A stretch of DNA of 32,939 nucleotides from Pirellula sp. (GCA_021300155.1 JAJTID010000176.1:1-32939); one strand, 5' to 3'; shown: positions 9,221-18,452, counted from the first letter of the stretch. Program-made: numbers and translations. The notes: generated by a model not told the origin, from the letters alone.

Positions 9221-11767
9221 ATGTTTACACTCTCTACAGTAAAGTCTTCCCAGATTTCCCAGTTCAGCCTTTCGACGCAATTAAACAATGCTATCGTTCG
9301 GAACGATGTCCTAAGACAGGAAAGCAACAGAGAACGACACAAGGGCAACTGTTCAATCGGTTGCGTAAAAGCCTGGTTTAGACGATGTCGATTCGTCGGG
9401 TTTGCTATCCTGTTTTTGCTTCAACGTGATGTTGTTGCACAAGTCGTCGTAGTTCAAAAAGACGTCGTGATTTATGGTGCAACCCCAGCCGGTATCGCGG
9501 CTGCGTTAGGTGCCGCCGAGGATGGTTGTAGCGTTGCACTTGTCGAACAGACGCATCGCATTGGTGGGCTTCTCACGAGCGGACTATCGCACACGGACTT
9601 TCACTCTCGAGAAAGTTTGACTGGCTTGTATTTGAAATTTGCAACGCGGGTTAAGTCTTATTACTCCAATCGATACGGACCGAACTCCCAACAGGTTACC
9701 GATTGTTTTGACGGCACGTTTGCAGAACCCAAGGTGAATTTGTTGGTGCTCACGCAGATGCTCTCGGAACAGTCGCGAATCGATGTTGTTCGAAACTCGA
9801 CGTTGGTACGCCTTGATGTTTCTAAAGATGATTCAGAGGCAAAAACGATTCGCAGTGTCACGATCACGGACATTCGCAACAATGAGACGCAAATCGAATG
9901 TCGAGTGGCAATCGATGCGACCTACGAAGGGGATCTGATGGCGATGGCTGGCGTGGCTTGGCGCGTCGGTCGCGAAGGTCAATCCGAGTACGGTGAGTCA
10001 CTAGCGCCGAAAACGGCAGATATCCAACTCCAAGCCTACAACTTTCGATTCATGATGACTAGAGATCCCGTCAATCGAGTCAAACCAAGTGCGCCGAGAG
10101 GATATCGGCGCGAGGATTTTCTCGGGGTGCTGGAAGCGCTTCGCTCGAATCAAATCCGAAAGATCTTTGGTTATCCGAAGCAGTGTGTCTTCAAGGCACA
10201 AGAACCACCACTTCCAAACGGCAAGTACGATATCAACGACGTTTCTCAGAATTTGGTAAGGCTATCTTTGCCCGGCAAGAATCTTGGTTGGCCCACGGGC
10301 GATCCGAACGCTCGCAGGGCCATATTCGAGGAGCATCTTCGGGACCAAGCTGGATTATTGTACTTTTTGCAGAACGACGACTCGGTACCAGAGGTCTATC
10401 GCAAAGAAGCCCAGGAGTGGGGATGGTGCCAAGATGAGTTTGAAGACACCGAGCATTTACCGCCGCAGTTATACGTACGCGAAGCGCGTCGGATGATAGG
10501 AGAGTACGTTTACGTCCAGCGAGACAGTGAACATGCCCCCGCAGATGCCAGAGCCGTTTATCATCCTGATGCGATTGCAATGGCCGATTACGGAAACAAT
10601 TGCCATGGAACCGATCACGAAGGACCTCGTTTCGGAGGAAAGCACACGGGCGAGTTCTATCATCCCGTTCCGCCTTACCAAATTCCTTTCGGAGTCCTAT
10701 TGCCGCGCGATTTTGACAATCTGCTAGTACCCACAGCGGTCAGCTCATCCCATGTTGGTTTTTGCGCATTGCGATTGGAGCCTGTTTGGATGTCGTTGGG
10801 ACAAGCTGCAGGACATGCTACAGCACAAGCGGTCCGAAAGAGTATTTCTGTCAAGAAGATCGCTATTCGCGAATTGCAACATCGCCTTCATCAATCTGGA
10901 GCTGCCACGATCTATGTAAGCGACGTATTGCCTGACCATCCAGAGTTCGCCGCCGTTCAATGGTGGGGAATGCAAGGAGGTTTGCATGGTCTTTTTCCGA
11001 TGCCCGAGAAACCTGGCCAGCGTGGTCGCAATATCCATGGACAATACTTTGAAGCCAATCCAGGACACACGGCGGATCTCGACATGGCCATCGACGATAA
11101 GCTCATGCGACGTTGGAAAGGGATTGCAATCTTAATCGGCTTGGACGCAAACCAAATAGAAGGTATCAAGAGTGACGCAACACGCGGTGAATTCATTCGC
11201 AAGGTCTACGCGATTGCGCAAACAAAGGGATTAGTTGCGTCGCAATCCCCCATTCCAAAGCTCCATGTCGCGGCCATGCCAAATCTTCATCCCCCCGGCG
11301 AAGTCGATAATATCGAACTTTTGTCACGAGTGATAACCAATGCCCGAGAATTACCGGGGATTGTTGTAGACGATGATGAAGCGACTTTGGTAGGAGCGTG
11401 GGAGTATTCCACGCACACTCCACCCTATGTCGGTCGAGGGTACTTGCATGACAGGAAGGAAGACAAAGGATCTAAATCTGCAACCTACACACCATCAATC
11501 CCTCGCGAAGGCAGGTACGAAGTTAGGATTTCTCATTGCTACAACATCCGCCGTGCGACAAACACCGTTTTCATTGTCAAACACGCAGATGGTGAGACCA
11601 GGCACACTATCGATCAGCAGCAAAAGCCCGAACATGCCGATTTGTTTCGAACTTTAGGAACATATCGATTCGAGAAAGGCACTAGCGGAAGCGTGCAAAT
11701 TCTCAATGAAGGATCGCCGGGAAAGGTCGCCATTGCAGATGCCGTCCAATTCCTGCCTGTAGAATAG
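9221..11767 (+). CDS. Secreted FAD-dependent oxidoreductase with golvesin-like C-terminal domain
   Basis: This 848-residue protein has a long basic leader with a hydrophobic segment at about 57-75, acting as signal or anchor. A Rossmann FAD-binding domain follows: VVIYGATPAGIAAALGAAEDG, with the glycine motif at 86-91, then the FAD_oxidored-type IGGLLTSGLSHTDF and YEGDLMA segments and a second cofactor-contact region near LLPRDFDNLLVP. The last 140 residues (from GIVVDDDEATLVGAWEYS) look like the golvesin or xanthan-lyase C-terminal beta-sandwich found on extracellular planctomycete enzymes. The substrate is unknown; polysaccharide or sugar oxidation is a guess. ATG 9221 is the only ATG before the core. 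The gene diverges from the porin by 56 bp and is followed after 76 bp by another exported protein. Confidence 0.8.
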   Translation: MFTLSTVKSSQISQFSLSTQLNNAIVRNDVLRQESNRERHKGNCSIGCVKAWFRRCRFVGFAILFLLQRDVVAQVVVVQKDVVIYGATPAGIAAALGAAEDGCSVALVEQTHRIGGLLTSGLSHTDFHSRESLTGLYLKFATRVKSYYSNRYGPNSQQVTDCFDGTFAEPKVNLLVLTQMLSEQSRIDVVRNSTLVRLDVSKDDSEAKTIRSVTITDIRNNETQIECRVAIDATYEGDLMAMAGVAWRVGREGQSEYGESLAPKTADIQLQAYNFRFMMTRDPVNRVKPSAPRGYRREDFLGVLEALRSNQIRKIFGYPKQCVFKAQEPPLPNGKYDINDVSQNLVRLSLPGKNLGWPTGDPNARRAIFEEHLRDQAGLLYFLQNDDSVPEVYRKEAQEWGWCQDEFEDTEHLPPQLYVREARRMIGEYVYVQRDSEHAPADARAVYHPDAIAMADYGNNCHGTDHEGPRFGGKHTGEFYHPVPPYQIPFGVLLPRDFDNLLVPTAVSSSHVGFCALRLEPVWMSLGQAAGHATAQAVRKSISVKKIAIRELQHRLHQSGAATIYVSDVLPDHPEFAAVQWWGMQGGLHGLFPMPEKPGQRGRNIHGQYFEANPGHTADLDMAIDDKLMRRWKGIAILIGLDANQIEGIKSDATRGEFIRKVYAIAQTKGLVASQSPIPKLHVAAMPNLHPPGEVDNIELLSRVITNARELPGIVVDDDEATLVGAWEYSTHTPPYVGRGYLHDRKEDKGSKSATYTPSIPREGRYEVRISHCYNIRRATNTVFIVKHADGETRHTIDQQQKPEHADLFRTLGTYRFEKGTSGSVQILNEGSPGKVAIADAVQFLPVE

Positions 11768-11843
11768 CCAACGATGGCGATAGTCCCTCGGAGCATATTC
11801 CTTTGGTTACAATGAAGCATGCGGTGGGTAAGAGTTTCCAATA

Positions 11844-13004
11844 ATGAGGTTTGCTACAATGCACAGTCGCTTAGCTTCGGGTTGCTTGGCAGTTGTCAGT
11901 CTGCTGACATTGGCCGCAAAGGGATTTGCTCAGCCCAAGTTCCAATATGAATCGGAGGGGATCTCGGTCAGCATACCTGCCTCCGACGAACCCAAAGCTA
12001 TGGAGTTCGGCCCCCAGTCCCTTTCGGCGGCTGCAAAATACGTAGAAGCGGGAGCTTTATCGTGGGCTCGTGATCGAGGCTGCGTCAACTGTCACACGAC
12101 AGGCCCCTATTTAGTCGAACGATCCGCTTGGTCCAGGCAATGGGGGGCACCGAGTGAAGAGGTGCTGGAGAGCTTTCGTAAAGCGGTACCCAGTAAGATT
12201 TCCGTCGTGAAGGAAACCGAGAAGGACGGTCATCGTTTCTATCCAGGCGCGTTTTCTAGCGTTTGGCGGAGTCTTGGTTTGGCAGAGTGGGATCGGCATA
12301 TCACGAAGTCGACTTCGGAATGGACCGATCGTTCGTTGCAAGATATGTTCGAGCGACAATCGAGTAATGGCTCATTTGTTAGTCATGGTGAAGTGGAGAT
12401 TCCTTACATCACCACCGACTTTGAACTTTCACTTCAGGCTGCTCGCGCCATTACTTCTGCTCCAGGTTGGTTGCAGTCGTTGAACGACCCCGTGCTCATT
12501 GCGAAAGTCGATAAACTCAAGCAATGGCTAAAAACATCTCAGCCCAAGAATGACTTTGATCGGGTTCTGCGATTGCGTTTGCACCACATTATGCCAGAAC
12601 TGGTTTCTGATAAAGATCGCGAACAAGCCATCCAACTGCTAACTTCCAAACAACACACCGACGGAGGTTGGAGCACTCGCGATATGTCGGCGGTGGACCA
12701 TTGGCATTTTGAGATCAGCGAACAAGTGCGCAAGCTGATCGATGGTTTGCCGGACGCTTCGAATCCTCAAAGTGATGCATATATGACGGCCTTGGCGATC
12801 GTATTGCTCCGTCAAGCGGGCGTTCCAGCCAACGACTCTCGGATTCAGTCTGGACTAACGTGGCTAAAGCAAGAGCAGCGAGTAAGTGGCCGCTGGTGGA
12901 TGCACTCGCTTTATCGCGGAAACTACCATTACATAACGTACATCGCAACAATCGAAGCAATCAAGGCGTTGGATCTGTGCGGTGAACTCCCCCCCATTTT
13001 ATAA
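11844..13004 (+). CDS. Exported CxxCH protein with prenyltransferase/squalene-cyclase-like repeats
   Basis: This 386-residue protein has a signal peptide (hydrophobic core about 11-28, then GFAQ). A single haem-c type motif, CVNCH, lies at 80-84 inside an N-terminal helical region. The rest looks like an alpha/alpha toroid: TDGGWSTRDM resembles a QW/DGGW repeat and QSGLTWLKQEQRVSGRWW a further repeat. Proteins with this combination occur in planctomycetes next to secreted oxidoreductases; their function is unknown. Covalent haem attachment is inferred from the motif, and no distal Met ligand was assigned. It follows the FAD oxidoreductase on the same strand, so an electron-transfer partnership is possible. 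Confidence 0.7.
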   Translation: MRFATMHSRLASGCLAVVSLLTLAAKGFAQPKFQYESEGISVSIPASDEPKAMEFGPQSLSAAAKYVEAGALSWARDRGCVNCHTTGPYLVERSAWSRQWGAPSEEVLESFRKAVPSKISVVKETEKDGHRFYPGAFSSVWRSLGLAEWDRHITKSTSEWTDRSLQDMFERQSSNGSFVSHGEVEIPYITTDFELSLQAARAITSAPGWLQSLNDPVLIAKVDKLKQWLKTSQPKNDFDRVLRLRLHHIMPELVSDKDREQAIQLLTSKQHTDGGWSTRDMSAVDHWHFEISEQVRKLIDGLPDASNPQSDAYMTALAIVLLRQAGVPANDSRIQSGLTWLKQEQRVSGRWWMHSLYRGNYHYITYIATIEAIKALDLCGELPPIL

Positions 13005-13151
13005 TTGCATCGCGTGTTGAAGTTTCGTCGCTCTTCGCCAGTTCGCCTTTATCGAAATGAGATCACGGTCTGGTATCTCTAGAACAAGTCCCAAGATTAA
13101 GGTACCCTTTATTCCCGACAATCTCAAAATCCAGAACGCCGAGTGAAGAGC

Positions 13152-14033
13152 ATGACGAGTAAGCCAAGAATCGTTCAGTTAGCTATGGTGCAAATGACTT
13201 GTACCAAAAGTCAGAAAGAGAACACCGACAAAGCGATCGCCAAAGTTGAACAAGCGGCCTCGATGGGGGCAAACATCGTGTGCTTGCAAGAGCTATTCAA
13301 TGCTCCCTACCCATGCCAGAGCGAAGATTACGAACGATTCGCATGGGCCGAAACGATCCCTGGCCCAACCAGTATCGCGATGTCCGATGTTGCAAAAAAG
13401 CTTGGTGTCGTAGTTACTGGGTCTATCTTCGAACGACGGGCTCACGGACTCTACCACAACACGGCAGTCGTTTACGACGCAGACGGTGCCCTTTGCGGGT
13501 TCTATCGCAAAATGCATATTCCAGACGACCCGCTTTACTATGAAAAGTTTTATTTCACCCCTGGAGATACCGGCTTCTCTATTGCAGAAACAAAGTTCGG
13601 AAAGATTGGTGTTGGAGTATGTTGGGATCAATGGTATCCCGAAGCTGCTAGACTTTTTGCGTTGAAAGGTGCCGAAATACTTCTTTACCCGACAGCCATC
13701 GGGTGGTTCGGCCCGGATAAACCGACATTTGGCAAGAGTCAACACGAGGCATGGGAAACGATGATGCGATCGCATGCGATTGCTAATGGCTTGTTCGTTG
13801 GTGCGGCGAATCGAGTCGGAATCGAGGACGAACTTGAGTTCTGGGGTGCATCTTTTGTGTTTGATCCTGCTGGAAACTTGTTGCACCGGGCCAAACACGA
13901 TTCAGAAGAAATCGTTTTGACAGAATGCAATCTTGATGCGATCGATACGCAGCGCACTCATTGGCCGTTCCTCCGCGATCGTCGAATCGATGCTTACCAT
14001 GATCTCACCAAGAGATGGATTGACGCAACATGA
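13152..14033 (+). CDS. aguB: N-carbamoylputrescine amidase
   Basis: A nitrilase-superfamily enzyme of about 293 residues. It hydrolyses N-carbamoylputrescine to putrescine, CO2 and ammonia in the agmatine route. The Glu-Lys-Cys triad is visible: Glu in CLQELFNAPYPCQ (residue 47), Lys in YRKMHIPDDP (120) and Cys in GVCWDQWYPEAAR (157). These flanking sequences, with YEKFYFTPGDTGF, are diagnostic of AguB within the superfamily. ATG 13152 is chosen; an in-frame GTG at 13143 adds three residues and neither has a strong ribosome site. The stop overlaps the aguA start (ATGA at 14030-14033), so the two are translationally coupled. Transcription probably starts in the 147 bp after the preceding gene. 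Confidence 0.93.
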   Translation: MTSKPRIVQLAMVQMTCTKSQKENTDKAIAKVEQAASMGANIVCLQELFNAPYPCQSEDYERFAWAETIPGPTSIAMSDVAKKLGVVVTGSIFERRAHGLYHNTAVVYDADGALCGFYRKMHIPDDPLYYEKFYFTPGDTGFSIAETKFGKIGVGVCWDQWYPEAARLFALKGAEILLYPTAIGWFGPDKPTFGKSQHEAWETMMRSHAIANGLFVGAANRVGIEDELEFWGASFVFDPAGNLLHRAKHDSEEIVLTECNLDAIDTQRTHWPFLRDRRIDAYHDLTKRWIDAT

Positions 14034-15133
14034 TTGAACCTCAAGTGGCAGGATCGGCAATGGAGGCTGGATATCGGTGGATCGCAGAATGGGAACCTCA
14101 CGAGGCAACGTGGATCGCCTGGCCTCACAATCCCAACACCTGGCCCGGATTGCTGCATGCCATCCCGCCCATCACGGAAAAGATGATACGAACGCTGGCC
14201 GAGGTCGAAAAGGTCCACGTTTTGGGTGGGCCTCCGTCGATCCTCGAGCAAGCAACGATGCAACTAGGCGACGCCAAGAATGTCTATGTCCACGACATAC
14301 CCACCAATGACTGTTGGATTCGCGACTATGGCCCAACATTTCTTCTGAACCAAAATGGAACTGGACTCGGGGCTGTTCTTTGGAGATTTAATGCATGGGG
14401 CGAAAAGTACCACCCACATGATGATGATACAAATGCAGCAGCCCTGATCTGCAAGTCAAGTGTCTTGCAATCTGAGACAATTCAATGTCGCACGTTTGTT
14501 TCGAACTTGATAGCCGAAGGCGGAGGACTAGAAACCGACGGCGAAGGAACGCTTCTGACGACTAGCAGTTGTTTACTTGCTTCGACTCGCAATCCGAATT
14601 GGACGCGGCAACTCGTCGAAGCAGAGCTGCAACGTATGTTGGCAGTTCGCAAGGTTTTATGGATTGACGGTGGCGAACTGGCTGGGGACGACACGGACAG
14701 TCATATCGATCAGCTTGTACGATTTGTGAAACCTGGTCTCGTTGTAGCTGCTGTTTCTTACAACCTGCAAGACAGCAATGCGCCGAAGCTTGCAAAACAA
14801 TTCGAAGTGCTCAAGAAGTCTACGGATGCGAACGATCGGCCCCTAGAGATCGTCCCCTTAGTAACTCCACCACCGAGATACATCCAAGGGAAAAGGGTGC
14901 CCGAGAGTTATTGCAATTTTTATATAGCGAATGAGATTGTGATCGTCCCCATGTTTGGTTTTCGAGAGACGGATGAATCAGCACTCAAGACGCTGCAAGG
15001 GTTGTTTCCTGATCGCACCATGGTAGGTATCGACGCATCGGAGTTTATTTTTGGACTAGGTGCTTTTCATTGTGCAACTCAGCAACAGCCTCGACTTAAA
15101 GCATCGCCCACAGAGCTTTCCACTCCTGCGTAG
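14030..15133 (+). CDS. aguA: Agmatine deiminase
   Basis: This 367-residue protein of the peptidyl-arginine-deiminase fold converts agmatine to N-carbamoylputrescine and ammonia, supplying AguB. Seen: WIAWPHNP near the N-terminus, NDCWIRDYGPTF, the GGGLETDGEGTLLTT segment, the DGGELAGDDTDSHIDQ active-site block with its His, and the nucleophilic Cys348 in GAFHCATQQQPR near the C-terminus. Length and motif order match AguA. It overlaps aguB by 4 bp. Its last 38 bp overlap the 3' end of the convergent gene at 15096-15566. No arginine decarboxylase, the usual agmatine source, is in the window. Confidence 0.94.
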   Translation: MIEPQVAGSAMEAGYRWIAEWEPHEATWIAWPHNPNTWPGLLHAIPPITEKMIRTLAEVEKVHVLGGPPSILEQATMQLGDAKNVYVHDIPTNDCWIRDYGPTFLLNQNGTGLGAVLWRFNAWGEKYHPHDDDTNAAALICKSSVLQSETIQCRTFVSNLIAEGGGLETDGEGTLLTTSSCLLASTRNPNWTRQLVEAELQRMLAVRKVLWIDGGELAGDDTDSHIDQLVRFVKPGLVVAAVSYNLQDSNAPKLAKQFEVLKKSTDANDRPLEIVPLVTPPPRYIQGKRVPESYCNFYIANEIVIVPMFGFRETDESALKTLQGLFPDRTMVGIDASEFIFGLGAFHCATQQQPRLKASPTELSTPA

Positions 15134-15566
15134 CGATTCGTCGAAGTTCAGCCGACTTGGCCGAATCTTTCGTACTATTCCAAGTTTCAACTTGATTGGT
15201 GAAATCCGCGGGATCGAACGAGTCGACAGTGCTATTTTGAGAAATAGCGGAAGCAATGTCCTGTATCAACTCGGAGTTACCGACGCGGCGGAACCAGTAG
15301 TTGGCATTCCAATAGTCTCCTTCGAGTCGATGGACGACACCGTGGATGTAGGCAGGGATTCCCTTTGTCGCGGATTGTACGATATCGTGGGGGCGCTCAA
15401 TCAAACCGATTCGCAGCCAAAGCATCGCCTCGCGATTGGATCCCAAAAGATCCTTCTGAGTCGCGAGTAATTCTTTCAACGATTCGCTTTGACTCGACTC
15501 GTTCCGAGCACAAATCGGCATAAGTTCCGATTGCCGTTCGATCCATTGATTTGCAGCAACTTCCAT
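15096..15566 (-). CDS. Hypothetical protein, alpha-helical
   Basis: A 156-residue protein with no signal peptide or membrane segment and no domain I can name. It is predicted to be helical, with a conserved-looking central block rich in aromatic residues (GVVHRLEGDYWNANYWFRRVG) preceded by LWLRIGLIERPHDIVQS. Such patterned aromatic residues argue for a real protein rather than a shadow frame. The ATG at 15566 lies downstream of a spacer of about 244 bp shared with the divergent methyltransferase gene. Its 3' end overlaps aguA by 38 bp, tail to tail. Function unknown. Confidence 0.6.
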   Translation of the reverse strand: MEVAANQWIERQSELMPICARNESSQSESLKELLATQKDLLGSNREAMLWLRIGLIERPHDIVQSATKGIPAYIHGVVHRLEGDYWNANYWFRRVGNSELIQDIASAISQNSTVDSFDPADFTNQVETWNSTKDSAKSAELRRIATQEWKALWAML

Positions 15567-15810
15567 GGTGTGAGCATCCGAAACGAGAATAGAAAGTTTG
15601 GCGTGACTTACCTTGCCGAAAACCGCACATGAGAACTGAAACTTTCAGTCCATGCAATTGGAAGCATTTCACAGAACAACTTCGCCGAATGCAATGAACA
15701 GGGCCAATTCTTCGCGCGATTCGGCTAGAATAGGGCGAGGAATTCAGTAAGAACGTTCGTATAGCTTTGTTAAACTAGGAGAGCGACGGCGAAGTGGGAA
15801 GGGATGTATT

Positions 15811-16689
15811 GTGAAGTGCTTGGAGCTTTTTGCAGGGATTGGTGGATTTTCAGCCGCTTTCCGAAATCAAACCAATGTTACGGCGGTCGATATTAATGAA
15901 CAAGCGGCCAGAGTTTATCGATGCAACTTTAGTCACCCCTATTTGATTGCAGAGATTTCTGCGCTTCCTGAGGAGTGGTTTCACAAGCAGTCGGCTGACC
16001 TTTGGTGGATAAGCCCTCCGTGCACACCTTTTACCAGACGAGGTAAATCGGCTGGTTTGGAGGATCCGCGTAGTGTGGCGTTGAAACACTTGATCGAGAT
16101 CGTTCCCAAAGTACTCCCGTCCCTAATTTGTATCGAGAATGTAGTAGGCTTTGAGAGATCGGATGCGTTCTTTCGAATTTGTCGAGAATGGGGAAAAGGT
16201 GGATACCATGTGGATTGGACAATCACGTGTCCCACGCAACTGGGCTGGCCAAATTTTCGTCCTCGTTTTTATGCGATCGCTAGCCTGGAAAGAAAACGGA
16301 GGTTGAGTCGAACCTATGAAAACGTAGCCCCTGTCCGTCTCTCCGATTTTCTTGATGCATCGAACGATGAAATCGAATCGCTTCGATTGGCAAATCGTAT
16401 GGCCAATCAGTATGAGAAGGCCATCGATCGTGTGCATCCGAAAAACGTAGATTCGATTGCAGCCTGCTTTACTGCCGCCTACGGAAAATCTGTCATTCGA
16501 TCCGGTTCCTACTTAGTCACAGAAACGGGGTATCGAAGATTTTCTCCTCGCGAGGTTTGTCGATTGCTTGGATTTAGCGACGACTTCGTTTTTCCGGACG
16601 AGCTTTCGCAACGACAATTATGGCACTTGCTCGGGAATTCATTGAGCATCCCGGTCATTCGAGCCGTTTTTGGGGGAGTGTTGGGTTAG
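15811..16689 (+). CDS. Dnmt2-like cytosine-5 methyltransferase (probable tRNA m5C methyltransferase)
   Basis: This 292-residue AdoMet-dependent C5 methyltransferase starts at GTG 15811 with AAGGGA about 8 nt upstream. Motif I is LELFAGIGGFSAAF, motif IV SPPCTPFTRRGK (catalytic Cys71), motif VI IENVVGFE (109-111 is ENV), motif VIII LGWPNFRPRF and motif X LLGNSLSI. Several features point to Dnmt2/TRDMT1 rather than a restriction-type DNA enzyme: SPPCxPFTRxG, ENVxGFE, the CFT motif at 219-221 in CFTAAYGKS, and RRFSPREVCRLLGF followed by FxFP. The variable region is too short for a typical sequence-specific DNA target-recognition domain. No restriction endonuclease gene is adjacent. Dnmt2 methylates C38 of tRNA; that activity is inferred here. 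A solitary DNA methyltransferase is the alternative. Confidence 0.8.
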   Translation: MKCLELFAGIGGFSAAFRNQTNVTAVDINEQAARVYRCNFSHPYLIAEISALPEEWFHKQSADLWWISPPCTPFTRRGKSAGLEDPRSVALKHLIEIVPKVLPSLICIENVVGFERSDAFFRICREWGKGGYHVDWTITCPTQLGWPNFRPRFYAIASLERKRRLSRTYENVAPVRLSDFLDASNDEIESLRLANRMANQYEKAIDRVHPKNVDSIAACFTAAYGKSVIRSGSYLVTETGYRRFSPREVCRLLGFSDDFVFPDELSQRQLWHLLGNSLSIPVIRAVFGGVLG

Positions 16690-16726
16690 GTATCTTTACC
16701 GCTTGCTAGAATTGAGTGCTTCGAAA

Positions 16727-18451
16727 ATGAGACTCCATCCAACGGTTTGTTCTATGCGTTCCGAATCTGTCGGCGGAATTGTCCACATCTACCAAAAGTT
16801 CAATCCGAGTGAGTTTCCTAGCCCGACGGCCGAGGCACCGGATCTCGTGTCCGGCGCTTTCGAGCATGCGCTTGCGTACGGAAAGTATCGTGAACTCAGT
16901 CAGGAGGAACTTGCTCGCGCGATCCGTTTGGACCCGAGTCAAATCTCTGGTCTAGGTCCGAGCATTGACTCCTTACGGCAGATGCTGGAAGAACGAAAAC
17001 GGAAGATCCTTGAAACGTACCAAGTCCAGGGTTTGGACAAAAAAGCGGCCAATCGCTTTGAGAAGATCACTAAACGTATTCAACCTCCTGGCAAGTTTAA
17101 ATCCGACTTCCACAAAGCAGTTCACTCAAGGCAGATCTATCTCTTTGAACAATTGTGGTACCGGTCCGATCGAGAGTCAGCAGAATTTTCTGGCCAAGTA
17201 CTTCACGCGATGGAATCACTCTCCGAGCTTTATCAGATCGACGAACTGCTAAGCAAGTATTTGTTTACCGGGAGCGAGAAAGTAGATATTCCAGAAGCGA
17301 TTGAACTCAAGAAGACACTTGAGCAAATCGACGAGTTGCTGAAACAACTTGAGGAAGCGGCCAAGACAGCTCAAATTGGGCTCATTGACATGGAAGCGCT
17401 GTCTCAATTCGCGCCAGAATCAAACTTAAACGAATTGAACGAGTTGCGCGAGCAAATCAACAATTACGTACGAGAAATGGCTGAGCGACAGGGATTGGAC
17501 CAGAACGAAAAGGGAAATTTTGAACTTACGCCGAAAGCGTACAAAGCCTTTCAAAGTCGATTGCTAGAGCGAATATTTTCGGACCTCAAAGCCTCTCGCT
17601 CTGGGCGTCATCAAGGGCGAATTGTTGGCGATGGTAGCGTGGAGTTGCCATCCACCAAGGCTTACGAATTCGGAGACTCCGTCAGCAATCTGGATGCCAC
17701 ACAATCGATTATCAATGCCCTTCTCAAACGCCCTGGCGAACGTCCCATACGGCTACGGACAGAGGACATGGAAGTCTTCCGCACTCGCAATAACCCGAAA
17801 TGCGGCACGGTCGTCATTATGGACATGAGCGGTTCCATGCGCTATGACGGCCAGTATATGAATGTCAAACGAATGGCCTTGGCACTCCAAGGGTTGATAT
17901 CGAGTGAATATCCAGGCGATTTCTTGCGTTTCGTCGAGATGTATTCTTTTGCGAAACTAGCCAAGCCTGGCGAAATCATAGACTTAATGCCAAAGCCAGT
18001 CACGATACACAATCCGGTTGTTAGGCTGAAAGCAGACATGAGCGATCCTCGCGTAAGTGAGTCTGAGGTGCCTCCTCACTTTACCAATATCCAACACTCC
18101 TTGCGGATCGCCAGGCAGAATCTGGCAACGATCGATACGCCTAACAAACAGATCGTACTCATAACCGATGGGCTGCCAACCGCGCACTTCGAGGGAGAGA
18201 TGCTCTATCTCCTTTACCCTCCTGATCCGAGAACGGAGTTGGAAACCATGCGAGAGGCCATGCTCTGCACACGCGATGGAATCACAATCAATTTATTCTT
18301 GGTCCCTAGCTGGTCGCAGTCAGAAGAAGACATCCGCTTCGCGCACCGATTGGCCGAGCAATCGAAGGGGCGAGTGTTCTTCACATCAGGAAACGACTTA
18401 GATCGATTCGTGCTTTGGGATTATGTGAGTCGAAAACGCGAGATACTCTAA
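16727..18451 (+). CDS. VWA-domain protein (MIDAS-containing, probably cytoplasmic)
   Basis: A protein of about 574 residues. The N-terminal half is charged and helical, with a Gln/Glu/Leu-rich coiled-coil-like stretch around residues 170-265. The C-terminal half is a von Willebrand factor A domain whose metal-ion-dependent adhesion site is intact: DMSGSM with Asp366, Ser368 and Ser370, and TDG at 480-482. There is no signal peptide or transmembrane segment. Cytoplasmic VWA proteins of this shape often work with MoxR-type AAA+ ATPases, but none is in the window. The frame is open from a TTG at 16670; ATG 16727 (37 bp after the methyltransferase stop) or ATG 16754 are likelier starts. It may be co-transcribed with the Dnmt2-like gene. 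Confidence 0.75.
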   Translation: MRLHPTVCSMRSESVGGIVHIYQKFNPSEFPSPTAEAPDLVSGAFEHALAYGKYRELSQEELARAIRLDPSQISGLGPSIDSLRQMLEERKRKILETYQVQGLDKKAANRFEKITKRIQPPGKFKSDFHKAVHSRQIYLFEQLWYRSDRESAEFSGQVLHAMESLSELYQIDELLSKYLFTGSEKVDIPEAIELKKTLEQIDELLKQLEEAAKTAQIGLIDMEALSQFAPESNLNELNELREQINNYVREMAERQGLDQNEKGNFELTPKAYKAFQSRLLERIFSDLKASRSGRHQGRIVGDGSVELPSTKAYEFGDSVSNLDATQSIINALLKRPGERPIRLRTEDMEVFRTRNNPKCGTVVIMDMSGSMRYDGQYMNVKRMALALQGLISSEYPGDFLRFVEMYSFAKLAKPGEIIDLMPKPVTIHNPVVRLKADMSDPRVSESEVPPHFTNIQHSLRIARQNLATIDTPNKQIVLITDGLPTAHFEGEMLYLLYPPDPRTELETMREAMLCTRDGITINLFLVPSWSQSEEDIRFAHRLAEQSKGRVFFTSGNDLDRFVLWDYVSRKREIL

Positions 18452-18452
18452 A

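Noticed and set aside
15811-18451. Restriction-modification or defence system built on the C5 methyltransferase
   Set aside because: No endonuclease or helicase is adjacent, and the methyltransferase motifs favour the Dnmt2 type.
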